From NCBI GenBank assembly GCA_036852015.1, contig JAANDG010000194.1, positions 124,001-188,000 on the forward strand: a stretch of DNA of 64,000 nucleotides, written 5' to 3'. The first letter of the stretch is position 1. Each line of letters opens with the position of its first letter. The notes beneath the pieces are model-generated. The model was not told the DNA's origin and did not search any database. It saw only the letters and a list, made by a program, of their open reading frames with translations. A program made the position numbers and the translations under genes. Below are positions 1-12,125 of the stretch, in pieces. This DNA comes from Pelodera strongyloides. Taxonomy: Eukaryota > Nematoda > Chromadorea > Rhabditida > Rhabditidae.

Positions 1-76
1 TTCACAACTTCACACGTATGAGCTGGTAGACTTTGTTGTTGGAAGTTTGCATCTTTTTCCTTATTCCTCTATCACT

Positions 77-361
77 TTAATCGCACGTGTACTGTGACGT
101 TTTTTTTGTTTTGTGGTCCTTGAGAAAACGTAAAAGGGGAATGGTATATGATTTCATTAAAACTAAATTAGCTAAATTAGACAAAAAGGATTGTTCTGGT
201 AATTCAGCAAACAAAACGTAACCACGGACCATGCTTTTCATTTCAGCAAACGAGCTGTGAGGTATATAATATGTTGTAGACATATTAATTTCTTCGCAGT
301 CCTTCCTCCATGAAGCCGTTTTTGCACTTTTAGCGTCTTGTCTAGCTACCACTTGCTTCAC
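77..361 (-). CDS. Hypothetical ORF at window edge
   Basis: A 94-codon open frame on the minus strand with a methionine start and a stop at the low end. The composition is mixed rather than low-complexity, and the middle contains a segment reading FAEMKSMVRGYVLFAELPEQ. I recognise no family. It could be a coding exon, part of a gene lying mostly outside the window, or a chance ORF in AT-rich DNA. Nothing next to it helps decide. Confidence 0.15.
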   Translation of the reverse strand: MKQVVARQDAKSAKTASWRKDCEEINMSTTYYIPHSSFAEMKSMVRGYVLFAELPEQSFLSNLANLVLMKSYTIPLLRFLKDHKTKKTSQYTCD

Positions 362-1805
362 ACTTCGGACTTTCGGACATCTTATATATTAAAGTTTTAA
401 TAAATTTGCTGTCCCAGCATATTCTTCTTTTAGCTGTAACTACTAATAGAGTAGGACCGTATTGTTAGTTAATCCTCATTACTGATTGTGAGTACTATAC
501 AGTACAAATTACGTTTTTGACAGGTTATATGCTGAAGTACAGTAACCACTGTAGTATGAAATACTAAATTCAACAACACCGTAACAAAACAACTGGTTAC
601 CTAATTGTGTTTTTTTTTCTCGTTTGAAATCATCAAAACGACAAATAAAATAAAGAGAGGCGAAAACACCCTAGTCTGTTGCTGTTAATCGAATCTTACA
701 AAACTAAAGTGTTTATATCAAGTAGAAAAAATAACAAATGAATGTTCAACAAATGTGTGAAATGCATTTTTTGGATTGCTGTAATTTTCTTATTTTGCAA
801 TTCAAATGGATTTTGATCCTTGATCTACACATACTGTATTAATCTTTCTATTTTTTTATTTATGCCTAGATACCTTAGCTTAGTAAATCAAAAAAATATT
901 GGCTTATTTCTCCGAGTATATATAATTTTGGAATGCTTTATCTTTATGCATTTTTCAATCTTTCATGCTTGCTTATGTAAACTGTACATATCTTTACTTT
1001 ATGTCTACAACTAACTGTAGTTATTAGCTAAAGATTATGTCTTACTAGATAAAGCTAATCAGAGATGTACCATACGATACAACGATATGTTACGAAATCC
1101 TTAATTTCATTTGTGATCATCATGAGCGGTTTCTTAGCGAAGCTATCTTTTATTCTTAGCGGAGCTGTCTTTATGAGTCACTGAGATAATTGGCGTTTCC
1201 CGCGCGTGCAACTAAAACACTAAATCGCGCTGCAAGAAAGATAGTTTGCGGAACATATCCGTTACAAATTACAGCCGTCATACGTTTCAGCATCAATTAA
1301 TGTAGTTATAGACTTTGCTCATATTTGGTAAAATGTTTGGCCAGTAATGTTTGTAATGTCGCAAAAATGTTTCCATATCTCGATTTTGTCTCAAAGAAAA
1401 AAGAGTCATCCGTGCAGATCTCATAGATGTGTTGGAGGTCCTCGATCTAATGTTTAGTCTTTGGTTTATTTATAAAGGTCTAAAGTGTGCTTTTGCTATA
1501 CTCTTTACCAGTGTGAAGAGCAAATTGAGAAAGTTAGAAGTTAGGACCAGCACCTCTGCACAAATAACTGTTAGCGGTAACCTAAAAGTAAAAGATGAGG
1601 TTTCATTACCAAGAATTCCCATACTTAGCGATGCTAAGGAATATTCCCCAATCAAGCGTGCCCGTGGTCCATTTTCCCACAGGAAGATTTCGATTTTTTT
1701 TTGTTTGCTAAACACTTGGCTTCCGCATGTTTAATCATGAGAGACGCTGTATCTAATTGCACACGGATGCGGAACAAGACAAGCCACGGGATTATTTTGA
1801 ATGTT

Positions 1806-1846
1806 GGCCTAGGCTTAGGCTTAGGCTTGGGCTTAGGCTTGGGCGA
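1806..1846 (+). repeat. Interstitial TTAGGC telomere-like repeat
   Basis: About six tandem hexamers of the form TTAGGC with TTGGGC variants. TTAGGC is the nematode telomere repeat, so this is an internal telomere-like tract. A further two-unit TTAGGC tract lies at about 28,805-28,818. Confidence 0.8.
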
Positions 1847-3800
1847 TGGTGTGCGACGGCTTAAGGGTAACCCAGGCGTAATTCAGTGTTTTCCCAAGTT
1901 TTGTCTGTTTATACTTGATTTCTCTTAACACAATACTTTATCCTGTATCTTCCTTGAATATGCTCGAGAGCTTCTTTACAGACTTTACAAATATTTGGGC
2001 GATGGTGTGATATACATAATGATATCGTCCTCACTTCGACTAATTGAAGTATGAAGTTTGTTTCATTGTAGTGCCAGAAAACCCTTTCCTCTAAATTAAA
2101 AACATGGAATACTAAAGAGCCGAAATGAGTCACAGAAAGCCGCCAACGAGCTGTCAATTTGTATTACATTGAATTTAAACGTTTTGCCAGTTACTACGGT
2201 ATAAAACATCACACTGGTGATACACGTGTTTCCGGTTGTATTGTCGTTTCTTGTATCACCAATCTTTTACTGATTTTCATTTTTTTTTCGCTTCAGTTTC
2301 TCTCTCTCTTTCCCCCCTCTCTCTCTCTATTTCTCTCCCTCTCTCTCTGACTCTCTCTCTCTCTTCTTTCCCTCTCGCAAAACCTCGCAAAACCTTTCTC
2401 GATCTTCCTGCATGTATCACTCTTGACCCTATTTTATAATGTTTTATTTGTTTGTAAAATAATTCAACTTTTTTTAAACCAAATCAGCATGCGTTTGACT
2501 GCTTGGACACTTCTATCATCTAACCTTTCATATGATGGCCCTTTTTTATTATGTTACTGTACTTATGTTTCGGTGTTACTGTAATTGCGCTTCAGTGCTA
2601 CTGTAATTCGGAAGTTAACCATATCTCTATCTAATTCTCTCTCTTTCTCTGGAATGAGCCTCTTGCTCAGCTCTAGCACCGCCATGAGCAGCAGCTCAGA
2701 ATTGCTCCAGCACTACCAGATGTCAGTAAGATCACCTGATTATACTGTATCTCCATCTCTCTTGAAAAACATACAATGCGTGTCACCTCCACTATTTGAT
2801 ACCGTATTATCACCGGAAGTGATTACGGTCACTTAATAGTGAGAAACAGAAAATGGAAAACGTGTCTCGAACTTGACAATCTCTCTCCCTCTATCATCTT
2901 CTCTCTCACTCCCTCCCTCCCTCCCTCTCTTTCTCTCTCTCTCTCTATTTCTCCGTTTCACGTAACAATCAAACAGACAAACTCTCGTTTGTCATTGGGA
3001 ACCGTTGTGACAATGGCGCTTTTAATTTGAGAATGTTTGTTCTTCCGACTGTTTGTAATTAATTCGACGCTTGCAAAGAAAACGCAGAAAAAACCACAGG
3101 GTGGACGGACATCGTAATTGCTTACCAAATTACAAATTTCAACATTTATTGTACAAACTGTCGTGTAAACTTGTATGTGAGTCTCATTTTAGCTGTAAGA
3201 GAATTGTTAAAATTCTATGTATCTATGCTATTACGATATCGTAGCATAGGCTAGGATTTGCTAAAAGGGGCTGGCATTTCGCTAAATAGTATCTTACTCG
3301 AATCTTACGGGTATCGTACAATATGTTGATAGTATCTTCTAGTATTTATAGATCGAACTTACTAATAGCGTTTGCTTTCATTTTATTCAATTTATTGGAA
3401 TTTTCACACACTAATAAAATGTCAAAGAAAGGTACGTTAACCTTTAATAGTCTTGTACTTGTATAAAAAAGAAAAAGAACGGAAAAGGAACCATACCACA
3501 GTGAGGCTATAAACCCTGTCTCGGCTTTGAGCACGGCAATTAACTGGCTAAAAGAGAACATCGTTAAACAATTAGAAACCAAACTACTGTGGTTTACTAC
3601 CGTAGAGAGACGAGCTCGTTGATGAAAGCTACAATCTCGTTTCTCTAGGCATATTACTTGAAATGGCGTGAGCTTATTGGCTATCTGTCTGAATTGTATG
3701 TCATATCCAAAGTTCGCCTTATTTGAATGACAGCAAATTTTCGAACGAAATACCAGGCATATAATTAGAATACAGTAGTTTCTGGTTTTGGACGAAGACT

Positions 3801-3926
3801 ATATTCACCACTCAATTCTCTGAGGAGAACTACTGTATTTTTTCCTGCGACTCTCACTTTAGTATGTTAATTTTTGCCCCAGCTTCAAGGGAATATTTGC
3901 CCCGGGGAACTGATTGGTGAATATGT
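3801..3926. repeat. Family D foldback MITE
   Basis: The element starts with ATTCACCACTCAATTCTC and ends with CCCGGGGAACTGATTGGTGAAT, a diverged inverted repeat. The interior keeps the family signature of a CTCTCAC motif and a run like ATGTTAATTTTTGCCCC. Other copies are at 19,286-19,535, 33,703-33,843, 35,771-35,885 and 52,600-52,747. Confidence 0.7.
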
Positions 3927-4091
3927 CCTCTATAGCGTGACATCTCTAAATTCGAGTTTTTCTCAGAACATATTACGATTTCACAAATTTGTGCGTAATA
4001 AGTTATTATTTATCGCTCTTTTTCATGATTTTACTGCCAACATGTCGGTAAGCTACAATAATGATAACACTGTTTTCAGAAATCTAAAAAG

Positions 4092-4218
4092 ATGAAACTC
4101 TACGCTGTATTCATGTTACTGGTCATCCTTTGCCAAATTTGCTATGCAGCTGACAAGTGGGTTATACTTTTTCTAGTTTAATTCTTCTAGATACTCTTAT
4201 ATAATTATTTGCGGCTGT

Positions 4219-4267
<49 letters not shown>

Positions 4268-4904
4268 GATAATATAAATGTTTTCTTAGTCATCATGTAA
4301 ATCATTCAATTAAAATGCGAAATAAAAATCATGCAAATACGCCAAAACACCTATAAATGAATAAAAACCAAAAAAAAATCGTTCGCCTGATCGTGCATTT
4401 GAGGCAGGGGACCAAGCAATTTCATGTTGAATAAAATTTTTATGCAAAGTTTCCATTTTAGATATTTGGTACGAAAAGGCGGCCGCTTGGAGCGTATGCA
4501 TAAGCGAACTCTCGGAGAATGGAAGCGCGCACATCATCGGGCGAGACGACACAGGTACGCATTAGTTGAAAGCCTCGAATGCTGCGTCAACGCGGCGATC
4601 TCGAGCGGTGCGCCAGTCTTTGGCGGGATAACGACCAGTTTATGCCGAGAAATATTCCGACAAATGCAGGTCCATGCGGGGTAACTGCAGCACTCTGTGT
4701 ATGCGGCGGCAGTTGTCCGGCATTTGTTTCAAACCCGCGTTTCTTTCCGCTTTAATATTTTTGTATGTTAATTTCAGACATAAACGCCGACGTCACGAGC
4801 GAGATGAGGGCACACTGAAAATCGAACATATTCTAGCGCAAATGGACAGTTTTGTGCGGCCGCGATTTGGGCGATCGATTGATTTTTCAAAAATCAATCA
4901 ATAA
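4092..4904 (+). CDS. Secreted basic precursor, candidate PRFamide neuropeptide
   Basis: Three exons (4092-4156, 4462-4554, 4778-4904) join in phase into a 94-residue protein. The first exon follows a TTTTCAG site 12 nt before the ATG, as in trans-spliced nematode genes. Residues 1-19 form a classical signal peptide (MKLYAVFMLLVILCQICYA). The mature part is rich in Arg, Lys and His, with several dibasic or polybasic sites (KR at 36-37 and 43-44, a cluster at 50-58). Near the C-terminus lies SFVRPRFGR (residues 77-85), followed by a nine-residue tail. PRF followed by Gly and a basic residue is the classic signature of an alpha-amidated peptide, recalling FLP-33-like or PRXamide peptides. The call of neuropeptide precursor is inference from architecture. 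The only other reading is a small basic secreted protein of unknown role. A donor AAG|TGG would be non-canonical; AA|GTGGGT closes the phase. Confidence 0.65.
4221..4265. repeat. (AT)n microsatellite
   Basis: About 22 consecutive AT dinucleotides in intron 1 of the small secreted precursor gene. Confidence 0.95.
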
Positions 4905-7900
4905 CTTATTATATACGGTAGTCCGTCGACGACATATAGACATGAAAGCAGAGACACTGGCAACCTGCTTTATTTAGTGATGAATATTTCGGCAGTCATT
5001 TAGTAGTATCTAAAACGAAAACAAAAACATTAATATATATACAAGTTACGTGCTGCGGCTACCGTAGTTTATTTACTACTGTAGTTGTAGTTACTAGTAA
5101 TATATATTGGCATGTAATAACACTGTAATACATTCAACTTACGCACGGGTATTATACCGTATAATGTTTTACCTATAAAAAACTCTCACTTGTGCATTTA
5201 CTCATGCGGTCTTTCAACTACTATGCAAAATCTCTTATTTCTTGTTTTTATAATCATGTCCCTCATTCATAACCTAATAAAAACATAATATTTCCTCGTA
5301 AATGGAAATCTCACACATTTATGAATGCATTAAAAACATCTTTTACGTTCTTCCTTGGTTTAAAGACTACCATGCAGCAGGACATAGATGCTAGGAAATT
5401 TCAAATTATTTTCGCAACTCATTTGCATATATAAATGAGCTTTATCGTTCTCAGAAATCAATACAGCACTATTGAAGTTGTATACGATAGTTTGTGTGGT
5501 AAATGTAGAAAATGTGTAAAAATAATTTGCGGGCAAAATATTATTCTCTCTGCTTATAATTCACATATGTTTATCTTTGGTTATGTGTGCCCTTGATGCC
5601 TTGATTATAGTTATAGTTAGATATAGAGTATCAATTGCTGATCATCAACTATGCTTTATACAGTATGCTTTCCAAGTTTTTATTTTCATTATCTTTATTC
5701 TTCTCAAATAATATGAGGATAATACTGATCACTGATTGGGTGATTTTTTCATATTGAGGTAAAGTCTATATTTCATTATGTGTATGTTATGTAACAGTTT
5801 CATCTCCATTATGTTAATGTTTGTATATAAATGATTATATTAAACTTTTTACGAATAAAGTTTTTTCTGTGTGCCAACTCTTCGACACTACATATCAATG
5901 TATTTTTTTTTATAATATGACGCAATTAAACTTCCAATTTATTAAAGGAAATTATAAATTATGTATAAAAAGGTAGTGTGATTGGAAAAAAGTTCATCCT
6001 TCCGGACTAAAATTAGAATAACTTGTAATGGAACATATGTTGCACTTTTATTTTATTTCGATATGTATGTATTTATACACTTGCGTTTTGAAGTAATAAA
6101 GCATGTGTGTTCGCGTATTATGTATTGTACTAAAAATCGATTAAAATCTCATACACACGTAAGAAAGTCTATGCTGAATTGCTTTATCCTCTAGTACCTC
6201 ACAGAAAAACGCATTTAGCTTTTTTACACGGGCATGTGATTTTTTAGGCAGGATATATACATTTATCTCTAATATGAATTTATTAAGCTGTAAGAAGCTG
6301 TAGCTACGGAACGTACGAGGAACGCCTAGCTATGGAACGTATCTTGTTGAAAAAATAAGCATAAATGTTCATGAGATATAAGCTGAACTGACGGTTTCTA
6401 CGGTGTGGGTAGATACGAATTACGCACCGTCAAATACCTTGCAGTGGGGACAATCGGAGGATGACATAATATATCCTTGCGTTATTAATAAACTTGTATT
6501 TTGAAAACTCCCAATATAAGAAGGCGACAAGCGTAAAAAGCAGCTTAAGTTCTACGGCTTAAGTTCTGAAGCCGATTATCGCACCCAAACAACTACGTAA
6601 ATATAATATTACGTAATTTTTGCGTATTAGTTCAGACTCTAGAAGCTTCTTGATTTGGCTTCTATTATACTAATTAATTAGTTTCACATGGCCATCTCAA
6701 AGAAATGATCTACACATAATTTATAGCTGCTTGCCGCTTGCAAACATATTAAGATTGAGTAGGGCTCTATAAGTATATTATTTTTGTAATATTCATCAAG
6801 ATATATTTTGATTACCCATTCATTGTTTTATGTAAGCAAAAATACTTTTATTAAAATTTGACGTAAATTTCATTTTAATTTCTTTCTTTGCCATAAATAC
6901 GCATATATCACAATTTCTTATTGTAAGCAATATTTCAGACAACTGACATTTTTAATTAGAAAATTGACGAAATGTCGTCCCTTTTCCAAACTAATCTGTC
7001 AATTTGTATCATATGTTTTGATATATTGGTATGTAAAAGTACTGAAATGCTTGTCTTACATTATTATATCTTGACAGCTGATCTTGTGGCATGTTATCTT
7101 TCCCGGGGCGCTGATGCGGCGGAAGACTGGTGGGCGCGAGGATGTGTGCAAAGACAGCGCGAAATCTCGACGATGCGCGAACATTTTGCCCCGCACTTCG
7201 CCAGATTGTCGCTACGCACTGAGCACGCGAAACCTTTGCGCCAGCGTTTCTCACGCTGCATTTTTCGCATAATGTCTAACTCGCCCACATTTGCCATCTC
7301 TTATTTCTCCGCGCACACCCGATTTTGTTTCGCAATTTAAATTTTGTCTTTATTAGAATAAATAAGCCTGCACAGCTTTTACTTACAACCATATATGTAT
7401 ACTTTTGTAGTAATGCACAGCGTATATGCGTTTGTAGTAATATTGCCACGCCCTGTGCGTATGTTAATCGTCAACGCTAATTCTTATATTTATACGCAAA
7501 GAACAAGAAAGCACACCAAAGTACATAAAAATTAAAAAAATTGCTTATAAGTACTACTTTTCGCTAAATCAATTTCTCGATCTAATCAAATTATTATTTC
7601 TTCGGGAAAACAATCTTTTCGACAATCTTTGAAAGTAAAAATGTTGAAAATAAGCGAAGGTACGTAATAAGAATGATTGCTTGAACCAACGTGGGTCAAA
7701 AAAGGCTCAATTTTTCGGATTTTCGAAAATCATTATTTACATTATTCTACAAGTGATTTGCTATTACCAGAAAATAATTAATTTAACCGGTCGGTTAGCG
7801 CTTCAACGTTATCTATGCAAATTTTCAACACATACGAAAGGGTGAATTTGAAGTGAGCGTCCTTTGTATGAACTCTTACGCAGTTCACACAAAATAATTT

Positions 7901-10900
7901 TTATTATTCTTTCTCAAAAGGCCATTCATTAGTAGCAGCTACACAATAAAAAAACGTGTAACAAAAAAAAATTAAGTCTATAACTAATAAAAAAACGGCG
8001 GTATTATGTCAACTCAAGGCACTCGAATGCATACCACGTTAATTTTCTTATTGTCTATTTTTTGTTTTGTTTTATATAATGAGGGAATATTGGTTGCGCC
8101 GCTAATTGTAAGCTTGTTGTCTAATAGTAGGTAGGTTTTCTTTAGAAACCTGTTTTTCAAATTTTTCAATTTGTATTGTTAAATAAAAACGTTTTCCTTT
8201 TGAGGGTAAACGAAATGTTTCTTGGGTATTGAAGACTATAATTGCCCTGTCAGCTATAAGCTAACAATGAATACAACGAGAACACAATCAGCTTCGCTAC
8301 CAAATTTACAATAAATAATTTACAGAATGTGCCGATTGGCGTTAGATTGATATCAAATTACCACCTACAGCAATCGGGCAGTGCTTTGCAATTGAGTGCA
8401 CGTTTCACTTGCATGAAGTTTCCTTTGTATATAGCATGGTAATGTTCCTGTGGTTACCGGATCTATTAACTTTGCCCTCGTAAATACTTCTCAATGCGGT
8501 AAGTTAGATGCGTAAATTTTTAGAAATAAGAAAGTTCTGTCATACTTGAAACCCCAACTTCACAGAAGAGCTAGATTGCTAGATCTGTTATATATGGAAG
8601 GAAAACACCACTTAATGCTAAAAGTTCCTTTTCACCTTCAGTGAATTCATCCCTCACTGCTTGTAAAATCGTTAAGACAACTTGAATGAGTGTAATTAAA
8701 AATTCGTTATTTCCGAAATATTTTTAATTTAAGACATTTCAGTTTTTAGTTTTCATTTTATTATCTTTTTACAGTATTTTTTTTAGGAAGTAGAGGACTA
8801 TTCTCTCTCTCTCTCTCTCTCTTTCTCTTTGTCTCTCTTTCTCTTTAGCCCTACGAATTTAGAAGAAAAAAGTTGCTTTGTAGCCCATGTGCCATGGGTT
8901 AGATATTTAGCATAACCCCAGGGTGCCAACTCTGGTTCAAAACATTATTGTCTTCCAAATTCAGAAGTGAAATGCCCCAGGGCCCAGGCCCAGAGCAGCT
9001 ATTCAGTGAATATCCAAAGAAATAATTACCAGTATTTGTCGAGTCTCTCTTGACGCACTGCAGCAACGTGAAACTTTTGTTGTGCGAGACGGAAGGAAAT
9101 TCTGCTGCGCGACTATGGAACGAGGTTAGCCTACATCTCGCCGCGCTTCCAAAAAACCGCCTAACCAACGCCACGTTTTCGCCGCGCAGTTTCATCAGGA
9201 TTTGTCTGAGTTTTATCAGGATCAGTGTTATATTACAGATTTTTTTTTTTGAATCTACTTTTTGAACCCAGCTTTTAATAAGTGCTAAAAAAATTTCTTT
9301 ACAAATTGTTATTTACAAGGAAAAAATTATGAATTTAATATCTTCCTGTCATATTAAATCTAAATTGTGAAAAACTCAATGTTGCTTATTATGTTCCTTA
9401 ATCTTATGTATCTTCAGAGTGAGACCAATATTAATATATGAATTTGTATTGCAAAATCGTAAAATTTTGCTAGTTGTAAGGGCGGCCTTAATGCTCATTG
9501 TGCAATTTGCACAAACATTTTAATATTGATATAGTTTATTATGAAATAATAAACGTTAAGTAATGTGCATAATAATAAAAAAAGAAAGGCTGCAAAATGG
9601 AAGAAAGCAGTTTATTGTTTGAAGAAAACCTTTGAGTCTCCTTTATTTCAGTGTGAAACAAACATGTTAGACAACAAAATTATCATGTGACAAAGAAAAT
9701 CAAAAACAAGTGCATGTTTTTCATCGAGTCGTTGCAACTACAGATGAAATAAAAAATAAAAATAAAAAGCAAATGTGCAGGAATTTATAATATTACGCGC
9801 ATAGTACAAAATATGAGCCCCAAAATATGTGAAATCAACATTGGATTTGCATTTGCATTTTATTTTTGTTTCACAGTTCAATGTTTTTTAGTTCCCAAAA
9901 AAATCTTATCACAATAATAATGTTAATAAATATTTTTTTGAATTTTTTATAATATTAGTGTTAAAGAATTCAGTTCGAATTGTATTATAGCATCCTCCGG
10001 CATAAAAATTTTAGTTTTCATTTTATTTAGTAGTTTCCTGCACAAAATGTAGTCAATTGTGCGGTACTTTTTGGTTAAATTTTTCAGCGCGAGTACAAAT
10101 TGTAGAAGGTATTCTATTCTGCTATGTTTCTCCTCGAAGCCCTTTATACTTCGTGAACGCCGGAACATTTTAGTAAATTAGAACATTTCTTCTTTTCCGG
10201 AGATTTTGAAAGATTGCAAAGAAAAGGAACGTCTAGGCTTTTCACGCTAATTGCTCTAATTGTTTTTTTTTGCGTTTCACAGACAGAAGGCAATATTTAT
10301 GATTTTTCAAGCTAAACATCTTGACATTTGCGAGCAGTATATTTATTTTATATGCATTATTCTTAAAAGGATCAGCTTTGTTTTAGAATATAGGTTCTTT
10401 TTTTTCTAATTACATAAATTTAATTGAATGACGTAAAAAAAAAACACTTATTTATAACTCTTAAACATAAAAAGTCTTCTTCTTTCTGAAAATAGAAAGA
10501 CAGTGGACATTTTTAGAGTGCTTCCTTGTCGTTTTAAAACTTTTTTTTGAAATATGGCGCTTTTTGATTGTATGTTGCCGTGACTAAACCATTAAAGCTT
10601 ATCTAGCTATGACAATGCTGTTATCTATTGCATACGCTGCGAACGAGTGAACTCCCTTGGCAAAAGGCTGAAATTTTGGCCGTATTGGCTCAGAAATGGC
10701 ATTAATTCAAATTCTGGTCTTGTTTTATTTTTTGAATTTTGTTTTTCTTCCCCTTCAATTTTATCTCCGAGATTTATTTATTTTTTCGATTATGACTGAC
10801 ACTTTTTGATTTCTATTGGTGCGTTTGATGTTATCTTTATGATCCCTGTACATTATTCTTTATTGGTTTAATCCGGTAGTAATAAAAACTTTCTCAACCA

Positions 10901-11833
10901 AGAAATTTATGAAAAGAAAAACACTAATAAAATATTTTATTACGAATACTGTGATCAAATATTAGAACAGGGATGCTAGATATTTTTAACGATCCTGAAA
11001 ATGTACATTTGTTTATTTAGTTGCTCTTTATTGCTTCTTAAGATCACTTGTATATCGCTAAATAATATAATTTGCTAAAGCGAAATAACGCCCATTTTTG
11101 AAACATAGAGTAGACCAGAATTCTTATGCAGCTTCTGCAAAAAATATGAAACATAAATTAGTAAGAAATCCGAGCTAAATTCGAGCAAATGAGCATTCAA
11201 AAAGTTCAGTTATCCAGCGTAAGAACTCTGTTATCTACGATGTGTTTCAAAAACGATTCAAAGTATTTCGCTTTCAAAAATCTGGTTTCACAAGAACGAT
11301 GCAGAATGGATACATAAAAAAAAATAGCTAGCTATAAAATAACTTGAATTAAATAAATCAAAATCGCACTCCACCTTATGCTATTTTTGTACTGTTCACC
11401 CTGAAGTACTGTTGATTTTGCTAACATTTATTCAATTAAACACTGTATGATAGAAGATGTTCGTTACATTTTCAAAGTTTGCTGTTTGCTGCATTCTTAT
11501 CTAAAAGTATTTACTCTAGTATTCGCGTCCTCTTTTTCCTTCGGTAAACTATATTATATACAAATGGTATAGTTTAGCGAACGGAAATTTTTTTAAAGGG
11601 GTAACTTCGAAATTGTAATTTACTTTATTATTCAAAAAGGAATAAGACATAAAACTAGAGAACTAGGCATATATCATATATGATGGTTTCCATTATGAAT
11701 TCATTTGTTATTCTTGGTGGATGTATAATCAATATTAAAATAAGACGAGTTGGGGTGACCCAACTTTGTCTTATTGTAAGCCAAAATTTTGTTTTCTAAC
11801 CGATACTATTTCAGTAGTTTCCATTAGTTAGGA
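4905..11833. other. AT-rich gene desert
   Basis: Nearly 7 kb with no convincing exon chain. Homopolymer and AT-rich sequence dominates. Two short GC-rich islands interrupt it (about 7,085-7,300 and 9,050-9,190), both giving overlapping ORFs on opposite strands without a recognisable protein. A short CT microsatellite occurs at 8,801-8,845. The part just upstream of 11,834 is presumably the promoter of the GT92 gene, but no element can be assigned. Confidence 0.5.
7085..7300. other. GC-rich island of unknown nature
   Basis: A sharply bounded GC-rich block inside AT-rich DNA. It contains ORFs on both strands (122 codons on plus from 6,972, 81 codons on minus from 7,254), each a by-product of reduced stop-codon density. 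No protein family is recognisable. It may be a decayed transposon segment; the block around 55,495-55,700 has similar composition and short shared words such as TTCGCTA and GCACTC. Confidence 0.35.
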
Positions 11834-12087
11834 ATGCGAGGCGCGAATGGTTTTTGGCGACTTTTTCTAACTGTTTCTGCAATATTTTTCTTCTCGGTTA
11901 TTTATTCAGCGATTGCGCTTTACTCGATCAAGTGGGTTCTTTTATTGACAATGAGTCTTTACTTAATTTTTTTCAGTGGCATTACTTTACTAAACTTTTT
12001 CAGATGCACATGTACAATGTTAGGAGTAGGACGGTGTTTGCAAAACAAAAATAAAATAATATATATTTTTTTTTTTTTTTAAAAAAA

Positions 12088-12125
<38 letters not shown>

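Larger units (their letters stand above)
1..4070. other. Intergenic region with no firm gene
   Basis: No exon chain with conserved protein sequence was found here. The stretch contains a TTAGGC-like telomeric repeat near 1,806-1,846, CT microsatellites at about 2,300-2,370 and 2,880-2,950, and one family D MITE at 3,801-3,926. Two open stretches could be fragments of coding sequence on the minus strand (77-361, and about 1,515-1,586, the latter bounded by plausible splice sites and encoding a hydrophobic helix), but neither resembles a known family well enough to call. Confidence 0.5.

Noticed and set aside
1429..1734. 101-codon ORF on plus
   Set aside because: No family match, and the same DNA on minus shows better splice-like borders with a hydrophobic helix; neither is strong enough to call.
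2159..2440. Overlapping ORFs rich in Leu, Ser and Pro
   Set aside because: They are translations of a CT microsatellite, open in several frames at once.
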